The notes: generated from the letters alone by a model not told the origin. Shown: positions 1-7,699, numbered from the stretch's first letter. The stretch: DNA of 20,426 nt from a bacterium (GCA_021784715.1 JAJYHP010000145.1:1-20426); one strand, 5' to 3'. Made by a program: numbers and translations.

Positions 1-1476
1 CCGGTCCCGATCGTTTTCTCCCCCGCCTCGGCGCTCGTTCCGGTCGGCTCCTCGGTGCAAGTCACGGTCGGCAACACGCTCGGCAACGTCGTGCTCTCCG
101 GCGGCAATCCGCAGGTCGCGGCGGTGAACTTCAATACGAACACCGAGATGCTCAGCATCGCGGGCATCGCGCCGGGTTCGACGAGCGTCACCCTCACCGA
201 TAGCCGCGGCGTCTCGGCGACCATCCCCATCGTCGTCGCCTATCCCGCGGGCACGACGCCGCAGAACGCGTTGCTCGTCCGCGTCACCGGCGAGCCGGCG
301 AGCGCCCCCTTCGTTCTCAAACGCGTCGCCGACGCGATCGCCGCGAGCGTCACGCTGCGCCCCGGCGCGCAACTCGTCTTGAGCCGCTCGCAGATCGGCA
401 TCACGACGCCGCTCGGCGTCGACGACGTCTTGCATCTCAGCGTCCCGGTCACGCTGCAAGGAAACGGCTACATCGAGGTCGATTCGACCGTCAATCTCAC
501 GGTCGAAAATATCGCGGCGCCGCGCATCTCGCCGTCATCCTTGATGGTGAGCGATTTCCCCGAACGGCTCACCACCGACGGCGTGCTCTTCACCGCCGAT
601 CTCCACCGGCAAGCGCCCTCGCGCTTTCTCTATTTCCATTACAATCCGCCGCATTCTATCGCGCGCCGCATCGTCTTGCGGGCCACCAATACCTCGCCCG
701 AACCCGCGCTGATTCAATTCATCGACGGGCGCGGCGGGCCGAGCCCCAACGAAATGGAAGCGGGACATCTCTCGACGAAGCGCTTTCTGGTTCACCTCGT
801 CACCAACGAAGGCAAGATCGTTCAGATTCCCGGATACGGCAGCATCAATCTCGCCGAACAGGATCTTCCCGCGAATTCGATCGTCAGCGATTTGCTGCAG
901 CTGCGCGTGCTCAACGGCGGGCTGATTCACCTGATGCTCTTCGCGCAGCGCGCGACCGATTCGCCCGATTCGGTTCCAAGCAACGACAAGCTCCTCGTCG
1001 GCCATCACGCGCACGCACGCGGCATCTATTCGATCCCGGAGTTCACCTACTCGACGCAGTGGAGCGTCGAGGATCCCTACCTCGAACTCGCAGTCGGCCA
1101 GGTGCCGCTCCCCAACGATCTCGTCGGGCAGGCGCTCTCCGGCGATTACGGCGTCCTTCAGAATTTCGAAATCAACGTCGTGAACCCGACGCACCGCGCC
1201 CAAACGATCGCGATCTACGAAAACCCGCGTGGCGGAAGCGCGACCGGGACCTATCTCATCGATCGCGTTTTAGTGCAGTCGCATCAGGTGCGCGCCTTCA
1301 CGCGTTATAAATTGCGCGGATACGTCGTGCCGGCGCGCGGCTTTCTCCGGCTCCACATCACGACGATTCCCGACGCCGGATCGAGTTTTCCGGTTCGGCT
1401 CATCCTCGCCCCCGACGACGGCAGCGTCCCCGCGGGCGCGCCGGGCTCCCCGGTCTACGTCGAAGCGATTCGATAG
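1..1476 (+). CDS. Secreted/surface protein with bacterial Ig-like region, 5' partial
   Basis: The reading frame is open from the first base of the window, so the GTG at 55 is probably internal and the true start lies upstream; 491 residues are visible, ending at TAG 1474-1476. The first ~85 residues look like a bacterial Ig-like (BIG2-type) or pilus-assembly N-terminal domain: a repeated beta pattern with SPASALVPVGSSVQVTV, AVNFNTNTEMLSIAGIAPG and TSVTLTDSRG, the usual 'value - theory - G.A.G...V.V.D..G' rhythm. The remaining ~390 residues are beta-rich, with few Cys and no transmembrane segment, and I do not recognise the family. A location outside the cytoplasm is inferred from the Ig-like part; the signal peptide would be outside the window. 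It faces the - strand cluster tail to tail. Function unknown; an adhesin, S-layer-like or pilus-associated protein is possible but unproven. Confidence 0.7.
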   Translation, partial: PVPIVFSPASALVPVGSSVQVTVGNTLGNVVLSGGNPQVAAVNFNTNTEMLSIAGIAPGSTSVTLTDSRGVSATIPIVVAYPAGTTPQNALLVRVTGEPASAPFVLKRVADAIAASVTLRPGAQLVLSRSQIGITTPLGVDDVLHLSVPVTLQGNGYIEVDSTVNLTVENIAAPRISPSSLMVSDFPERLTTDGVLFTADLHRQAPSRFLYFHYNPPHSIARRIVLRATNTSPEPALIQFIDGRGGPSPNEMEAGHLSTKRFLVHLVTNEGKIVQIPGYGSINLAEQDLPANSIVSDLLQLRVLNGGLIHLMLFAQRATDSPDSVPSNDKLLVGHHAHARGIYSIPEFTYSTQWSVEDPYLELAVGQVPLPNDLVGQALSGDYGVLQNFEINVVNPTHRAQTIAIYENPRGGSATGTYLIDRVLVQSHQVRAFTRYKLRGYVVPARGFLRLHITTIPDAGSSFPVRLILAPDDGSVPAGAPGSPVYVEAIR

Positions 1477-2486
1477 ATCTCGGCGGTAGCGCTCGCGGCG
1501 CGGCGCCACGAAAAACGTTCGACCGCCGCCGCGCGCTCCGCGGCGGCGACGCCGCGCGCGCGATCGGGATCGGCGAAGATCGCCGCGAACGCTTCGATCC
1601 ATCCGGAGAGATCGTCGGCGTCGACGCGAGGAACGCTCGCGCCCGCAATTTCGTCGAGCGAGGATCCGCGCGCGGCGATCGCCGGCAGGCCGGCACAGCA
1701 CGCCTGCGCGAGCGGTAAGCCGAAGCCTTCGTAGCGCGAGGGCATCGCGAGCACGGTGCTCGTTGCGTAGAGATCGAGCAGCGCGTCGCGCCCGACGTAG
1801 CCGCGAAATTCAACCCGATTCTCGACCCCGAGTTCGCGCGCGAGCGCGGCGCAGGCATCGCGATAGGGCGTGCTCGGCCCCGCCGAGATCGCGCGCACGC
1901 CGGGTAACGACGGGAGCGCGCGGATGACGATTTCGAGATTCTTTCGCGCCTCCACCGTCCCGACGACCAAGATCGTCGCTCCGTCGCCTTCGCGCAACGA
2001 AAGGCGCGCGAATTCTTCGGCGACGCCGAGCGGAATCACGTGCACGCGCCGTTCGTCGAGCCCGGGGTGCAACGCGAGGATCTCGCGCGCGGAGAACGCC
2101 GAGACGGTGACGATCTCTCGCGCGCGCGCCGCCAAGCGCTTCATCAGTTCGCCAAAATAGGCGCGCGCGTACCAGCGCGTGTGCCCTTGCACGCGCAACC
2201 ACGCGGCATCGTGCAACGTCAGCACGATCGGCAGCGGCGAAATCGCCGGCATCGTTCCCGAGGTGCAGTGCAGGATCGTCGCGCGCGAGCGCGCCGCGGC
2301 GATCGGTAAGAGCACTTGCTCCCAATACGCGCGTCGGTCGAATCGCCAAGGATCGATGTGCGGAGCGCTCAGCGGAACGAGATCGATCTCCGGGATCGCG
2401 CCGAGCGCGCGCCCGAGTTCGCGCGCGTACTCGCCGATGCCGGTCGCGCTGCCGACGGTCGGTTGGAGATCGAACGCAACTCTCAC
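1455..2486 (-). CDS. GT4-family glycosyltransferase (GT-B fold)
   Basis: Predicted to transfer a sugar from a nucleotide-sugar donor to an envelope or surface glycan; donor and acceptor cannot be read from sequence. The frame is open to 2675, but the GTG at 2486 is preferred: it overlaps the stop of the upstream gene as GTGA, and the protein then begins MRVAFDLQPTVGSATGIGEY, a typical GT4 start with its Gly-rich loop. The result is 343 residues, a normal length. N-terminal domain about 1-165 with LTLHD (89-93) and VTVSAFSAREI (127-136); C-terminal donor domain with VVGTVEARKN (174-183) and MPSRYEGFGLPLAQA (248-262). In the usual EX7E donor motif the first Glu is present (E253) but the second position is Gln (Q261). 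It is last in the - strand cluster, and its 3' end overlaps the convergent + strand gene by 22 bases. Confidence 0.85.
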   Translation of the reverse strand: MRVAFDLQPTVGSATGIGEYARELGRALGAIPEIDLVPLSAPHIDPWRFDRRAYWEQVLLPIAAARSRATILHCTSGTMPAISPLPIVLTLHDAAWLRVQGHTRWYARAYFGELMKRLAARAREIVTVSAFSAREILALHPGLDERRVHVIPLGVAEEFARLSLREGDGATILVVGTVEARKNLEIVIRALPSLPGVRAISAGPSTPYRDACAALARELGVENRVEFRGYVGRDALLDLYATSTVLAMPSRYEGFGLPLAQACCAGLPAIAARGSSLDEIAGASVPRVDADDLSGWIEAFAAIFADPDRARGVAAAERAAAVERFSWRRAASATAEIYRIAST

Positions 2487-3340
2487 GGGCGTCCGCGTGC
2501 CGCCGCGATTTTGCGCGCGAGCGTCCGCGCGCTCGCGGCGCGCGCGTCGTAACGTAGTGCGGTTGCAAGATAGCGGCGCGCCGCCGGGAGATCGCCCTCG
2601 CGCAAGGCGACACTTCCCAAACCCGACCAGCCGTCGGCGCTCGCCGGATTGATGGAGACGACGCGCCGGTACCAATGGCGCGCGCGAGCGTTCTCGTCGA
2701 TGCGATAATAATACGCCGCGACGGCGAGGGCGTAGGTGTTGTCGTAAGGAGCGGCGCGCGCCGCAGCGAGAAATGCGCTACGCGCGCGCGGGTTCCAACG
2801 TGCCGGGCGGTGCCCGCGATAGACCGCGCTCGTCGCGAGCGTCCCGCAGCGCCAGTCGGCATTCGCCAACGCATCGGGATGCGTCGTCGCGCCGGCGAGC
2901 CGTTCGCGCAGGCGCAGCGCGAGTGCGTACGCGGCGCGCGGATGCGCTTTCGCCATCGCATCGATCCGCGCGCGCAGGCGCGGCAGATCGAGCCCGGCGA
3001 GTTCGTATTCGATCGCCGTCGCATCATCGCCGCGCGCGCGTTCGATCGACGCGAGCAACGCGTCGCGCGCGCCGCCGGGAGGAAGCGTTACGGCATAGGC
3101 CATGGCGGCCGCGGTATCGCCGCGGCGCAGCGCGTCGCGGCCGAGTTCGCGAGCGATAAAGGGTGCGGGCGCGATGCGATCGATCGCGCGGTAAATGGCG
3201 CCGCCCCAGGCTTTCGGTATCGCCTTCGGTAGCGATTCCGGCACGGCGGCGTTCGCGAAGAGCGCGTCGGAGCCGAGCTGCACGGTTCCCAGCAGCACGG
3301 CGGCCGCGACGGCGACGGCGAGCAGCGTTCGACGGATCAG
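2483..3340 (-). CDS. Membrane-anchored TPR-repeat protein
   Basis: Tetratricopeptide protein of unknown partner. Two clear TPR-like helical hairpins lie near the C-terminus (NTYALAVAAYYYRIDENARA and ADGWSGLGSVALREGDLPAA), with less regular Ala/Arg-rich helices before them. The first conventional start is GTG at 3298 (271 residues), which would cut a hydrophobic segment in half. Reading upstream in frame gives IRRTLLAVAVAAAVLLGTV, a basic-then-hydrophobic signal anchor, before a TAA. The only near-cognate start that keeps all of it is CTG at 3340-3338, which overlaps the previous gene's TGA as CTGA, the same geometry used by many neighbours. I therefore give 3340 (285 residues) as a likely but unproven start; no ribosome-binding site is obvious. 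It overlaps the glycosyltransferase by 4 bases and may scaffold a surface polysaccharide or envelope complex (inference). Confidence 0.65.
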   Translation of the reverse strand: MIRRTLLAVAVAAAVLLGTVQLGSDALFANAAVPESLPKAIPKAWGGAIYRAIDRIAPAPFIARELGRDALRRGDTAAAMAYAVTLPPGGARDALLASIERARGDDATAIEYELAGLDLPRLRARIDAMAKAHPRAAYALALRLRERLAGATTHPDALANADWRCGTLATSAVYRGHRPARWNPRARSAFLAAARAAPYDNTYALAVAAYYYRIDENARARHWYRRVVSINPASADGWSGLGSVALREGDLPAARRYLATALRYDARAASARTLARKIAAARGRP

Positions 3341-4380
3341 AATTTAATCGTGAGATCGACGCCGGCGCGTAATTGCGTCTGATTCGGCGTCAATTGCAGA
3401 TTGTCGTTAAAACGGTATTGCCGAGCCTGGAAGGTCAGCGTCGCCGGCGCGTGCGGCAACGTGTAGGTCAGTCTCCCAAAATAGCGGCTATCGCTCCCGG
3501 AGAGCGTCGTCGGCGATAACGAGCCGTAGGTTCCGACGAGCGTTCCACTGCGATAGCCCAGCCCGACGGTAAAGTGCGACGAGACCGGCACCGCGAGGCT
3601 CGCACCGATGCTCGAACTGGTGAGATCGTTGAACGCCGCGGGGGGCAGCACGAGCCGACTGACGCCGTCGAACCCGAGCGTCGGGTCGAGCGTCGGCGAG
3701 ATGTTCTCGGTGGAGATGAGCCCGCGCGAGCGGTGCTCGAAGCGGCTCGAGAGCCCGAGCGTCACCGTGCGCCCGACGGCATGCAGCGCGATTTTAGTCC
3801 GTCCGCCGAGCACCTGGTCGTTCGCCGGCGGCAGCGGCATGAGGAGAGCGTTCTGCGCGCGCTGGCTCGTCTTCAATTCGACGCTCGTCTTCGCACCGCG
3901 AATCGCGCCGATGAGGCGCCCGAGAAGATTCGGTCGCGGCTGGCTCTGCTGGAACGCCGGCTGCTGCGACGGATCGCCGAAATCGAAATGCAGCGGTTGG
4001 GGTGAGGCTTGGTCGAAGCTCTCTCCGACCGTCACCGGCTGCGGGGTCCGAAAGCGCGTGGTCCCGACGCTGACGAGCCGAATCGGCGCGACCGCGGCGC
4101 CGTAACGGACGCCGTCGGCGATCTTCGGCGCTTCGACGGCGAAGGAGAGCGCGGTGAGGAGATCGGGAACGATCGCCGGAGCCGCCGGTGCGTCCGCGGC
4201 ACCCTTGGGCAGGCGCGGCACGAGGCTCAACCCGCGCAGCGCGCCCGGAACGCTCTGGGCCGTGGCGGAGTCGCTCAGGTGGAAGAGCTCGGCGCCGAGG
4301 TGAAGCCCCTGGGCGGAGGCAGTGGCAAAACAGAGCACCCCTGCGAGCGCCCCCGCGAAGATCCCATGTAGGCCCTTCAC
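3337..4380 (-). CDS. Secreted probable outer-membrane beta-barrel protein, unknown family
   Basis: Start set at GTG 4380 rather than the longer frame to 4449, because GGAGG lies 9 bases upstream and the protein then opens with a clean signal peptide, MKGLHGIFAGALAGVLCFAT followed by ASA|QG (cleavage after ~residue 23). The 347-residue product has a Pro/Gln-rich middle (around PSQQPAFQQSQPRPN). The C-terminal half has amphipathic beta stretches with alternating residues and turns (HFTVGLGYRSGTLVGTYGSL, SRYFGRLTYTL, ATLTFQARQYRF). It ends DLTIKF, an aromatic last residue typical of BamA substrates. I infer a small outer-membrane barrel; the family is not recognised. It begins a three-gene group with the TPR protein and the glycosyltransferase after the only sizeable gap in the - strand run, so it may have its own promoter. 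Confidence 0.7.
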   Translation of the reverse strand: MKGLHGIFAGALAGVLCFATASAQGLHLGAELFHLSDSATAQSVPGALRGLSLVPRLPKGAADAPAAPAIVPDLLTALSFAVEAPKIADGVRYGAAVAPIRLVSVGTTRFRTPQPVTVGESFDQASPQPLHFDFGDPSQQPAFQQSQPRPNLLGRLIGAIRGAKTSVELKTSQRAQNALLMPLPPANDQVLGGRTKIALHAVGRTVTLGLSSRFEHRSRGLISTENISPTLDPTLGFDGVSRLVLPPAAFNDLTSSSIGASLAVPVSSHFTVGLGYRSGTLVGTYGSLSPTTLSGSDSRYFGRLTYTLPHAPATLTFQARQYRFNDNLQLTPNQTQLRAGVDLTIKF

Positions 4381-4389
4381 TTCTTGCAG

Positions 4390-4394
4390 CCTCC
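4390..4394 (-). promoter_or_regulatory. Ribosome-binding site deciding the start at 4380
   Basis: The - strand reads GGAGG, nine bases before GTG 4380-4378. This is a near-perfect Shine-Dalgarno core, and it supports the internal GTG over the longer open frame to 4449. Confidence 0.75.
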
Positions 4395-4428
4395 GATTGA
4401 GCGGGCGAACAATAGCCCGTGGACTCCT

Positions 4429-4434
4429 ATTATC
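4429..4434 (-). promoter_or_regulatory. Candidate -10 box in the 80-base gap
   Basis: The gap between the YqgF/RuvC-like gene (stop 4461) and the beta-barrel gene (start 4380) reads GATAAT on the - strand here, five of six matches to TATAAT in otherwise GC-rich sequence. No good -35 lies 17 bases upstream. The gap also contains a 7-bp inverted repeat (4402-4408 with 4437-4443) and an alternative 5-bp hairpin (4402-4406 with 4415-4419). A promoter here would separate the last three genes from the main operon. Weak evidence. Confidence 0.22.
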
Positions 4435-4460
4435 GGTCGCCCGAGCCACGCCCTACAGCT

Positions 4461-4868
4461 TTAACGGTCGGAACGCCCGCGAAGTTTCTCGGCGAAGCGG
4501 CGCGCGATCAATTCGGCGGCAAAATCGTCGATCGGGCGGGGCGGGACGAGCATTCCGCGCGGGATAAACCGGCGCCAACCCGTCGGCGGATTCGCCTCGA
4601 AAAAGAGCTTTCGGGCGTCGAGCGTCGTGCTCGTCTCGTCGACCCGTTCGCAGGGAAGCCCGAGCTCCCCGAGGCGATCCAGCGTCTCGGTCCCGCGGGT
4701 CCCGCCGCCCACGGCGATCGCCTCGATCCGATAGCGTTCGAGTAACGGGCGGACCTCCTCGAGCAAGCCCTCGGGGCGGAAGATCGCACGAAAGGGCACC
4801 TCGCCGTTCGCGGTGAGGACGGCGACGCCGACCTTACGCGAACCGGGATCGACGCCGAGAACGGTCAC
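4461..4868 (-). CDS. YqgF/RuvC-like RNase H-fold protein
   Basis: Small 135-residue protein of the RuvC/YqgF resolvase-like RNase H fold. Start at GTG 4868, which overlaps the DUF3084 stop as GTGA; the longer frame to 4964 is rejected because the protein then begins directly with the fold's first strand, MTVLGVDPGSRKVGVAVL. Asp7 in DPGS is the first expected metal-binding acid. VDETSTTLDARKLFF (76-90) resembles the YqgF 'DE..ST.EA' element, with E78 as the likely second acid. IDDFAAELIARRF (113-125) matches the terminal Asp-helix, with D114/D115 as the third. So all three acids seem present and nuclease activity is plausible, but the substrate is unknown. YqgF relatives process 16S rRNA ends; RuvC cuts Holliday junctions. 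Its coupling to DUF3084 and lipopolysaccharide genes does not obviously fit either role. Confidence 0.8.
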   Translation of the reverse strand: MTVLGVDPGSRKVGVAVLTANGEVPFRAIFRPEGLLEEVRPLLERYRIEAIAVGGGTRGTETLDRLGELGLPCERVDETSTTLDARKLFFEANPPTGWRRFIPRGMLVPPRPIDDFAAELIARRFAEKLRGRSDR

Positions 4869-5836
4869 GGAGCCGAGCTCTGCCCCGGCTGTAACAGCGT
4901 CACGACGATCGGAATCTGCCCCTCCTGCAAGTAGGTGTGCGGGTAGATATCGGTCGCGGCCCAAGCGACGAGCAGGTAGCTGCCGTGCCCGTTTTTGAGC
5001 AGCTCTTGCATGCGCGCGAGCGAGGGATAGACGCTGACCGGCGTGATGTTGGCGACCAACGCCGACGAAAGGCCGCGGTTTTGCAGCACCTGTGCGACGG
5101 CGTTGCTCAGCTGACGAATACTCAGGTTGACGTTCACGTTGCGCCCGGCGTCGATTTTAAATTCGACGATCTGCGTCTTCGCCGGATAGACCAAGGTGTC
5201 GGGAACCGAATCGAGGCTGAGATCGATACGATCGTTTACGAAGAGATTGCGGTGCGCGACGGCGATCAGCAATACGTTGGAGCGGCCGTTCAGAAATCCC
5301 AGCTGCGGGCTGCTCGCCGTGGCATCCAACCGATGGTAGGTTCCCTTCGGAACGCGCGCCGGCTTCAAGCCGAACGGCACGTAGGTTTGGTTCACGAATT
5401 TCACGGTATCGTCGAAAAACGCGCGCATGATCTCCTTGCGGCGAGCGACGTCGGAGCCCTGGGGAATCGTCGCGTAAAAATCGGTCATCAAACTGTCGAC
5501 ACCGACGACCAAACGCCCGGTATTCACCTTCTTGCCGAGTTCGCGCTCGCGTTGCTGCAACGTCGAAATCTCGCGATTTACCGAGGCCAACTTGAAGAAC
5601 GCCGTTTGAACGTCGCGCGAAGCGAGGAGCGCCACGCTCACCACCGCGAGCGCGATGAGCATGCCGGTCGCGACCGCGACGATCGTCGACGTATAGCGGG
5701 GGCGAATATTAAAGAGCGTGAGCCGTTTGCGCCCGACCTGGTGGCCGACGCGATCGCCGACGTACGAAATACCGCCGGCCAAGAGCACGATGCCGAGGAT
5801 CAGGAGCGATCCGCGCAGATCGTCGAGAAAATTCAT
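4865..5836 (-). CDS. DUF3084-family inner-membrane protein
   Basis: 323 residues from ATG 5836, five bases after the permease gene's stop. The N-terminus matches the DUF3084 pattern I know from cyanobacterial proteins: a hydrophobic segment (~10-27), GDRVGHQVGRKRLTLFNIRPR, then a second hydrophobic segment (~50-73). A short predicted coiled coil follows (residues ~75-108, VNREISTLQQRERELGKKV), then a long soluble C-terminal part with a conserved-looking beta/alpha region (LVYPAKTQIVEFKID, LVAWAATDIYPH). It should sit in the inner membrane, with the C-terminal part probably periplasmic. The molecular function of the family is not established. Placement directly after lptB and the permease, in an apparent operon, suggests a role linked to glycolipid export or envelope maintenance (inference). 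The next gene starts within its stop codon (GTGA). Confidence 0.85.
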   Translation of the reverse strand: MNFLDDLRGSLLILGIVLLAGGISYVGDRVGHQVGRKRLTLFNIRPRYTSTIVAVATGMLIALAVVSVALLASRDVQTAFFKLASVNREISTLQQRERELGKKVNTGRLVVGVDSLMTDFYATIPQGSDVARRKEIMRAFFDDTVKFVNQTYVPFGLKPARVPKGTYHRLDATASSPQLGFLNGRSNVLLIAVAHRNLFVNDRIDLSLDSVPDTLVYPAKTQIVEFKIDAGRNVNVNLSIRQLSNAVAQVLQNRGLSSALVANITPVSVYPSLARMQELLKNGHGSYLLVAWAATDIYPHTYLQEGQIPIVVTLLQPGQSSAP

Positions 5837-5840
5837 CGCG

Positions 5841-6962
5841 TCACACCGCCGCTATCCGCGAGAGACGCCACAAGCCGAGGCTGGTGAAGAGCGCGTTGGG
5901 CATCCATACCAAGAGCGGGGCGATGACGATGAAGTTTTGCGCGAGGTACGAAAAGATCGTCAGCACGACGTAATAGATAAACGCGATCGCGACCGCGAGG
6001 CCGAAACCCAAGCTCGCGCCGCCCCCGCCTCCGCGCAACGCGCGAATGCCGAATGGAATCGCCATAAGAACGAAGACGAAGCATGCGAACGGGCGCGCCA
6101 ATTGTTCGTGGAACGCGACGAGATACTTTCGCAGTCCGTTGCCGGAGAGTTGCCCGGTGCGAATGAGCGCCGCGATCTGCCGCCGGCTCATCGCGTCGGG
6201 ATCGTTGTGGGTGAGGCGCTCGACGATATCGGCGGGTTGCTCGCCGATCGCGATCTCCTGTTGCGCCACGTGCGGTTCGGAGAGCGTCACGCCGTTTGCA
6301 TCGAAGCGATAGGCGCTGACATCGTTGAGCAGCCAGTTATTCGCCTGGAAATCGGCGCGTTTGGCAAAGATGATCTGCACCGGCGTGTTCGAGGCGTCGT
6401 ACTGCACCAGGGTTACGTTGAGGAGCGCTTGCGAGTGCGGCTCGTACCCGGTGGCGATGGTGACCTGGCGCCCGCCGCCCGGAAGCGGTGCCGACACCGT
6501 GAGATCTTGATTGAACGCGCTCGTGTGACTGATCGCGCTGTCCTCGATCGCGCTCACCTGCGAGGCCGCGAACGGAACGACGTCCTCCTGAACGATGTAA
6601 TCGACGAACGAGACGACGAGCCCGGCGATCAGCAGGGCGCTGACGATGCGCACGAGCGAGATCCCGCCGGCCTTCATCGCCGTAATTTCGCTATCGGCCG
6701 AGAGCCGTTGGATCGCCAACAGCGTGCCCAACAAAAGCGCCATCGGAATGACCAGAACGACCATTCCCGGTATCTGCCAGAGAAAAATCGCGATCGCCGC
6801 GCCGAGCGGAGCGTGGTCGTTGCTGACGAGGCGCCCGAGCGCGAGAATCTGCGTCGCCGCGAAGATGAGCCAGAACGCCGAGAGCCCGAAGCCGAACGGA
6901 CCGGCGAGTTCGAGCAGAACGTACCGGTCGAGAATCGTTCGACAAGCGAGCGCGCGAATCAC
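5841..6962 (-). CDS. LptF/LptG-family lipopolysaccharide export permease
   Basis: Inner-membrane subunit of the LptB2FG ABC extractor, which pulls lipopolysaccharide from the inner membrane into the periplasmic bridge. The 373-residue length fits the family. Near the N-terminus are RYVLLELAGPFGFGLSAFWL (TM1) and TM2/TM3, with the cytoplasmic coupling stretch SADSEITAMKAGGISLVRI between them. A periplasmic jellyroll-like region spans about 130-275, and three more membrane segments begin near FACFVFVLMAIPFGI. Start GTG 6962 overlaps the LptB stop as GTGA, so stoichiometric coupled translation is likely. Only one such permease is present here; the family normally works as an LptF-LptG pair, so a second copy elsewhere or a homodimer is expected. 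LptF versus LptG cannot be decided safely from sequence, so no symbol is given. Confidence 0.9.
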   Translation of the reverse strand: MIRALACRTILDRYVLLELAGPFGFGLSAFWLIFAATQILALGRLVSNDHAPLGAAIAIFLWQIPGMVVLVIPMALLLGTLLAIQRLSADSEITAMKAGGISLVRIVSALLIAGLVVSFVDYIVQEDVVPFAASQVSAIEDSAISHTSAFNQDLTVSAPLPGGGRQVTIATGYEPHSQALLNVTLVQYDASNTPVQIIFAKRADFQANNWLLNDVSAYRFDANGVTLSEPHVAQQEIAIGEQPADIVERLTHNDPDAMSRRQIAALIRTGQLSGNGLRKYLVAFHEQLARPFACFVFVLMAIPFGIRALRGGGGGASLGFGLAVAIAFIYYVVLTIFSYLAQNFIVIAPLLVWMPNALFTSLGLWRLSRIAAV

Positions 6963-7699
6963 AGGCGGAAACTCTCGCCGAGATAGAACTTGCGCGCGGT
7001 CGGGGAATTGAGAACGTCTTGGGCGCTTCCCTCAACTTCGATCTTCCCGTTGTTGAGAATGTACGCGCGGTCGACGATCGCGAGCGTTTCGCGCACCTGA
7101 TGATCGGTGATGAGAATGCCGAGCCCGCGGTCGCGAAGCTGCCGGATCATCACCTGAATGTCGGCGACGGCGATGGGATCGATCCCGGTAAAGGGTTCGT
7201 CGAGCAGCAAGAATGCGGGATCGGTCGCGAGCGCGCGAGCGATCTCGACGCGGCGGCGCTCGCCGCCCGAGAGCGACTCTCCGCGCGCGTTGACGAAGCG
7301 CTGCAACCCAAACTCCTCGAGCAACGGCATGAGGCGACGCTCGCGTTCTTCGTCGCTGACGCCACGCTGCTGCCAGATGAGCCGAATGTTATCGCCGACC
7401 GAAAGTTTGCGAAAGATCGAGTTTTCTTGCGCGAGGTAACCGATGCCGCTGCGCGCGCGCTGGTACATCGGTGCGTGGGTGAGATCGACCTCTCCGTCGC
7501 CGTTGTCGAGCACGACGCTACCGCTGTCGGGTTTCACCAATCCGACGACCATATAAAACGTCGTCGTCTTGCCCGCTCCGTTGGGGCCGAGCAGCCCGAC
7601 GACTTCGCCGGTGCCGACGTCGGCGCTGACGTTATCCACGACCGTGCGATCGCCGTAGCGTTTTACAAGGCCGCGTAATTCGATCTTTCGGTCGTTCAT
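6959..7699 (-). CDS. lptB: LptB, ATPase of the lipopolysaccharide exporter
   Basis: Cytoplasmic ABC ATPase that powers lipopolysaccharide extraction by the LptF/G permease. 246 residues, the usual length. Walker A GPNGAGKT (38-45), Q-loop region YLAQENSIFRKLSV (Q91) typical of LptB, ABC signature LSGGE (143-147), Walker B LLLDE (164-168), D-loop GID, and the switch His in ITDHQVRE (H200). ATG 7699 overlaps the stop of the preceding LptC-like gene as ATGA, and its own stop overlaps the permease start as GTGA. The gene is therefore translationally coupled on both sides. Identification as LptB rather than a branched-chain amino acid ATPase rests on the LAQE..IFRKL element and the operon context; all catalytic motifs are intact. 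Confidence 0.95.
   Translation of the reverse strand: MNDRKIELRGLVKRYGDRTVVDNVSADVGTGEVVGLLGPNGAGKTTTFYMVVGLVKPDSGSVVLDNGDGEVDLTHAPMYQRARSGIGYLAQENSIFRKLSVGDNIRLIWQQRGVSDEERERRLMPLLEEFGLQRFVNARGESLSGGERRRVEIARALATDPAFLLLDEPFTGIDPIAVADIQVMIRQLRDRGLGILITDHQVRETLAIVDRAYILNNGKIEVEGSAQDVLNSPTARKFYLGESFRL

Noticed and set aside
2487..2675. Longer glycosyltransferase start at 2675
   Set aside because: The added residues are Arg-rich shadow sequence over the TPR gene, and the GTGA overlap at 2483-2486 gives a canonical GT4 N-terminus.
4869..4964. Longer YqgF/RuvC-like start at 4964
   Set aside because: The extra 32 residues overlap DUF3084 coding and precede the first strand of the RNase H fold; GTG 4868 fits the GTGA pattern.
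5718..6986. 422-residue + strand open frame opposite the LptF/G permease
   Set aside because: Fully covered by a clear membrane permease on the other strand; highly charged product without domains. A shadow frame.
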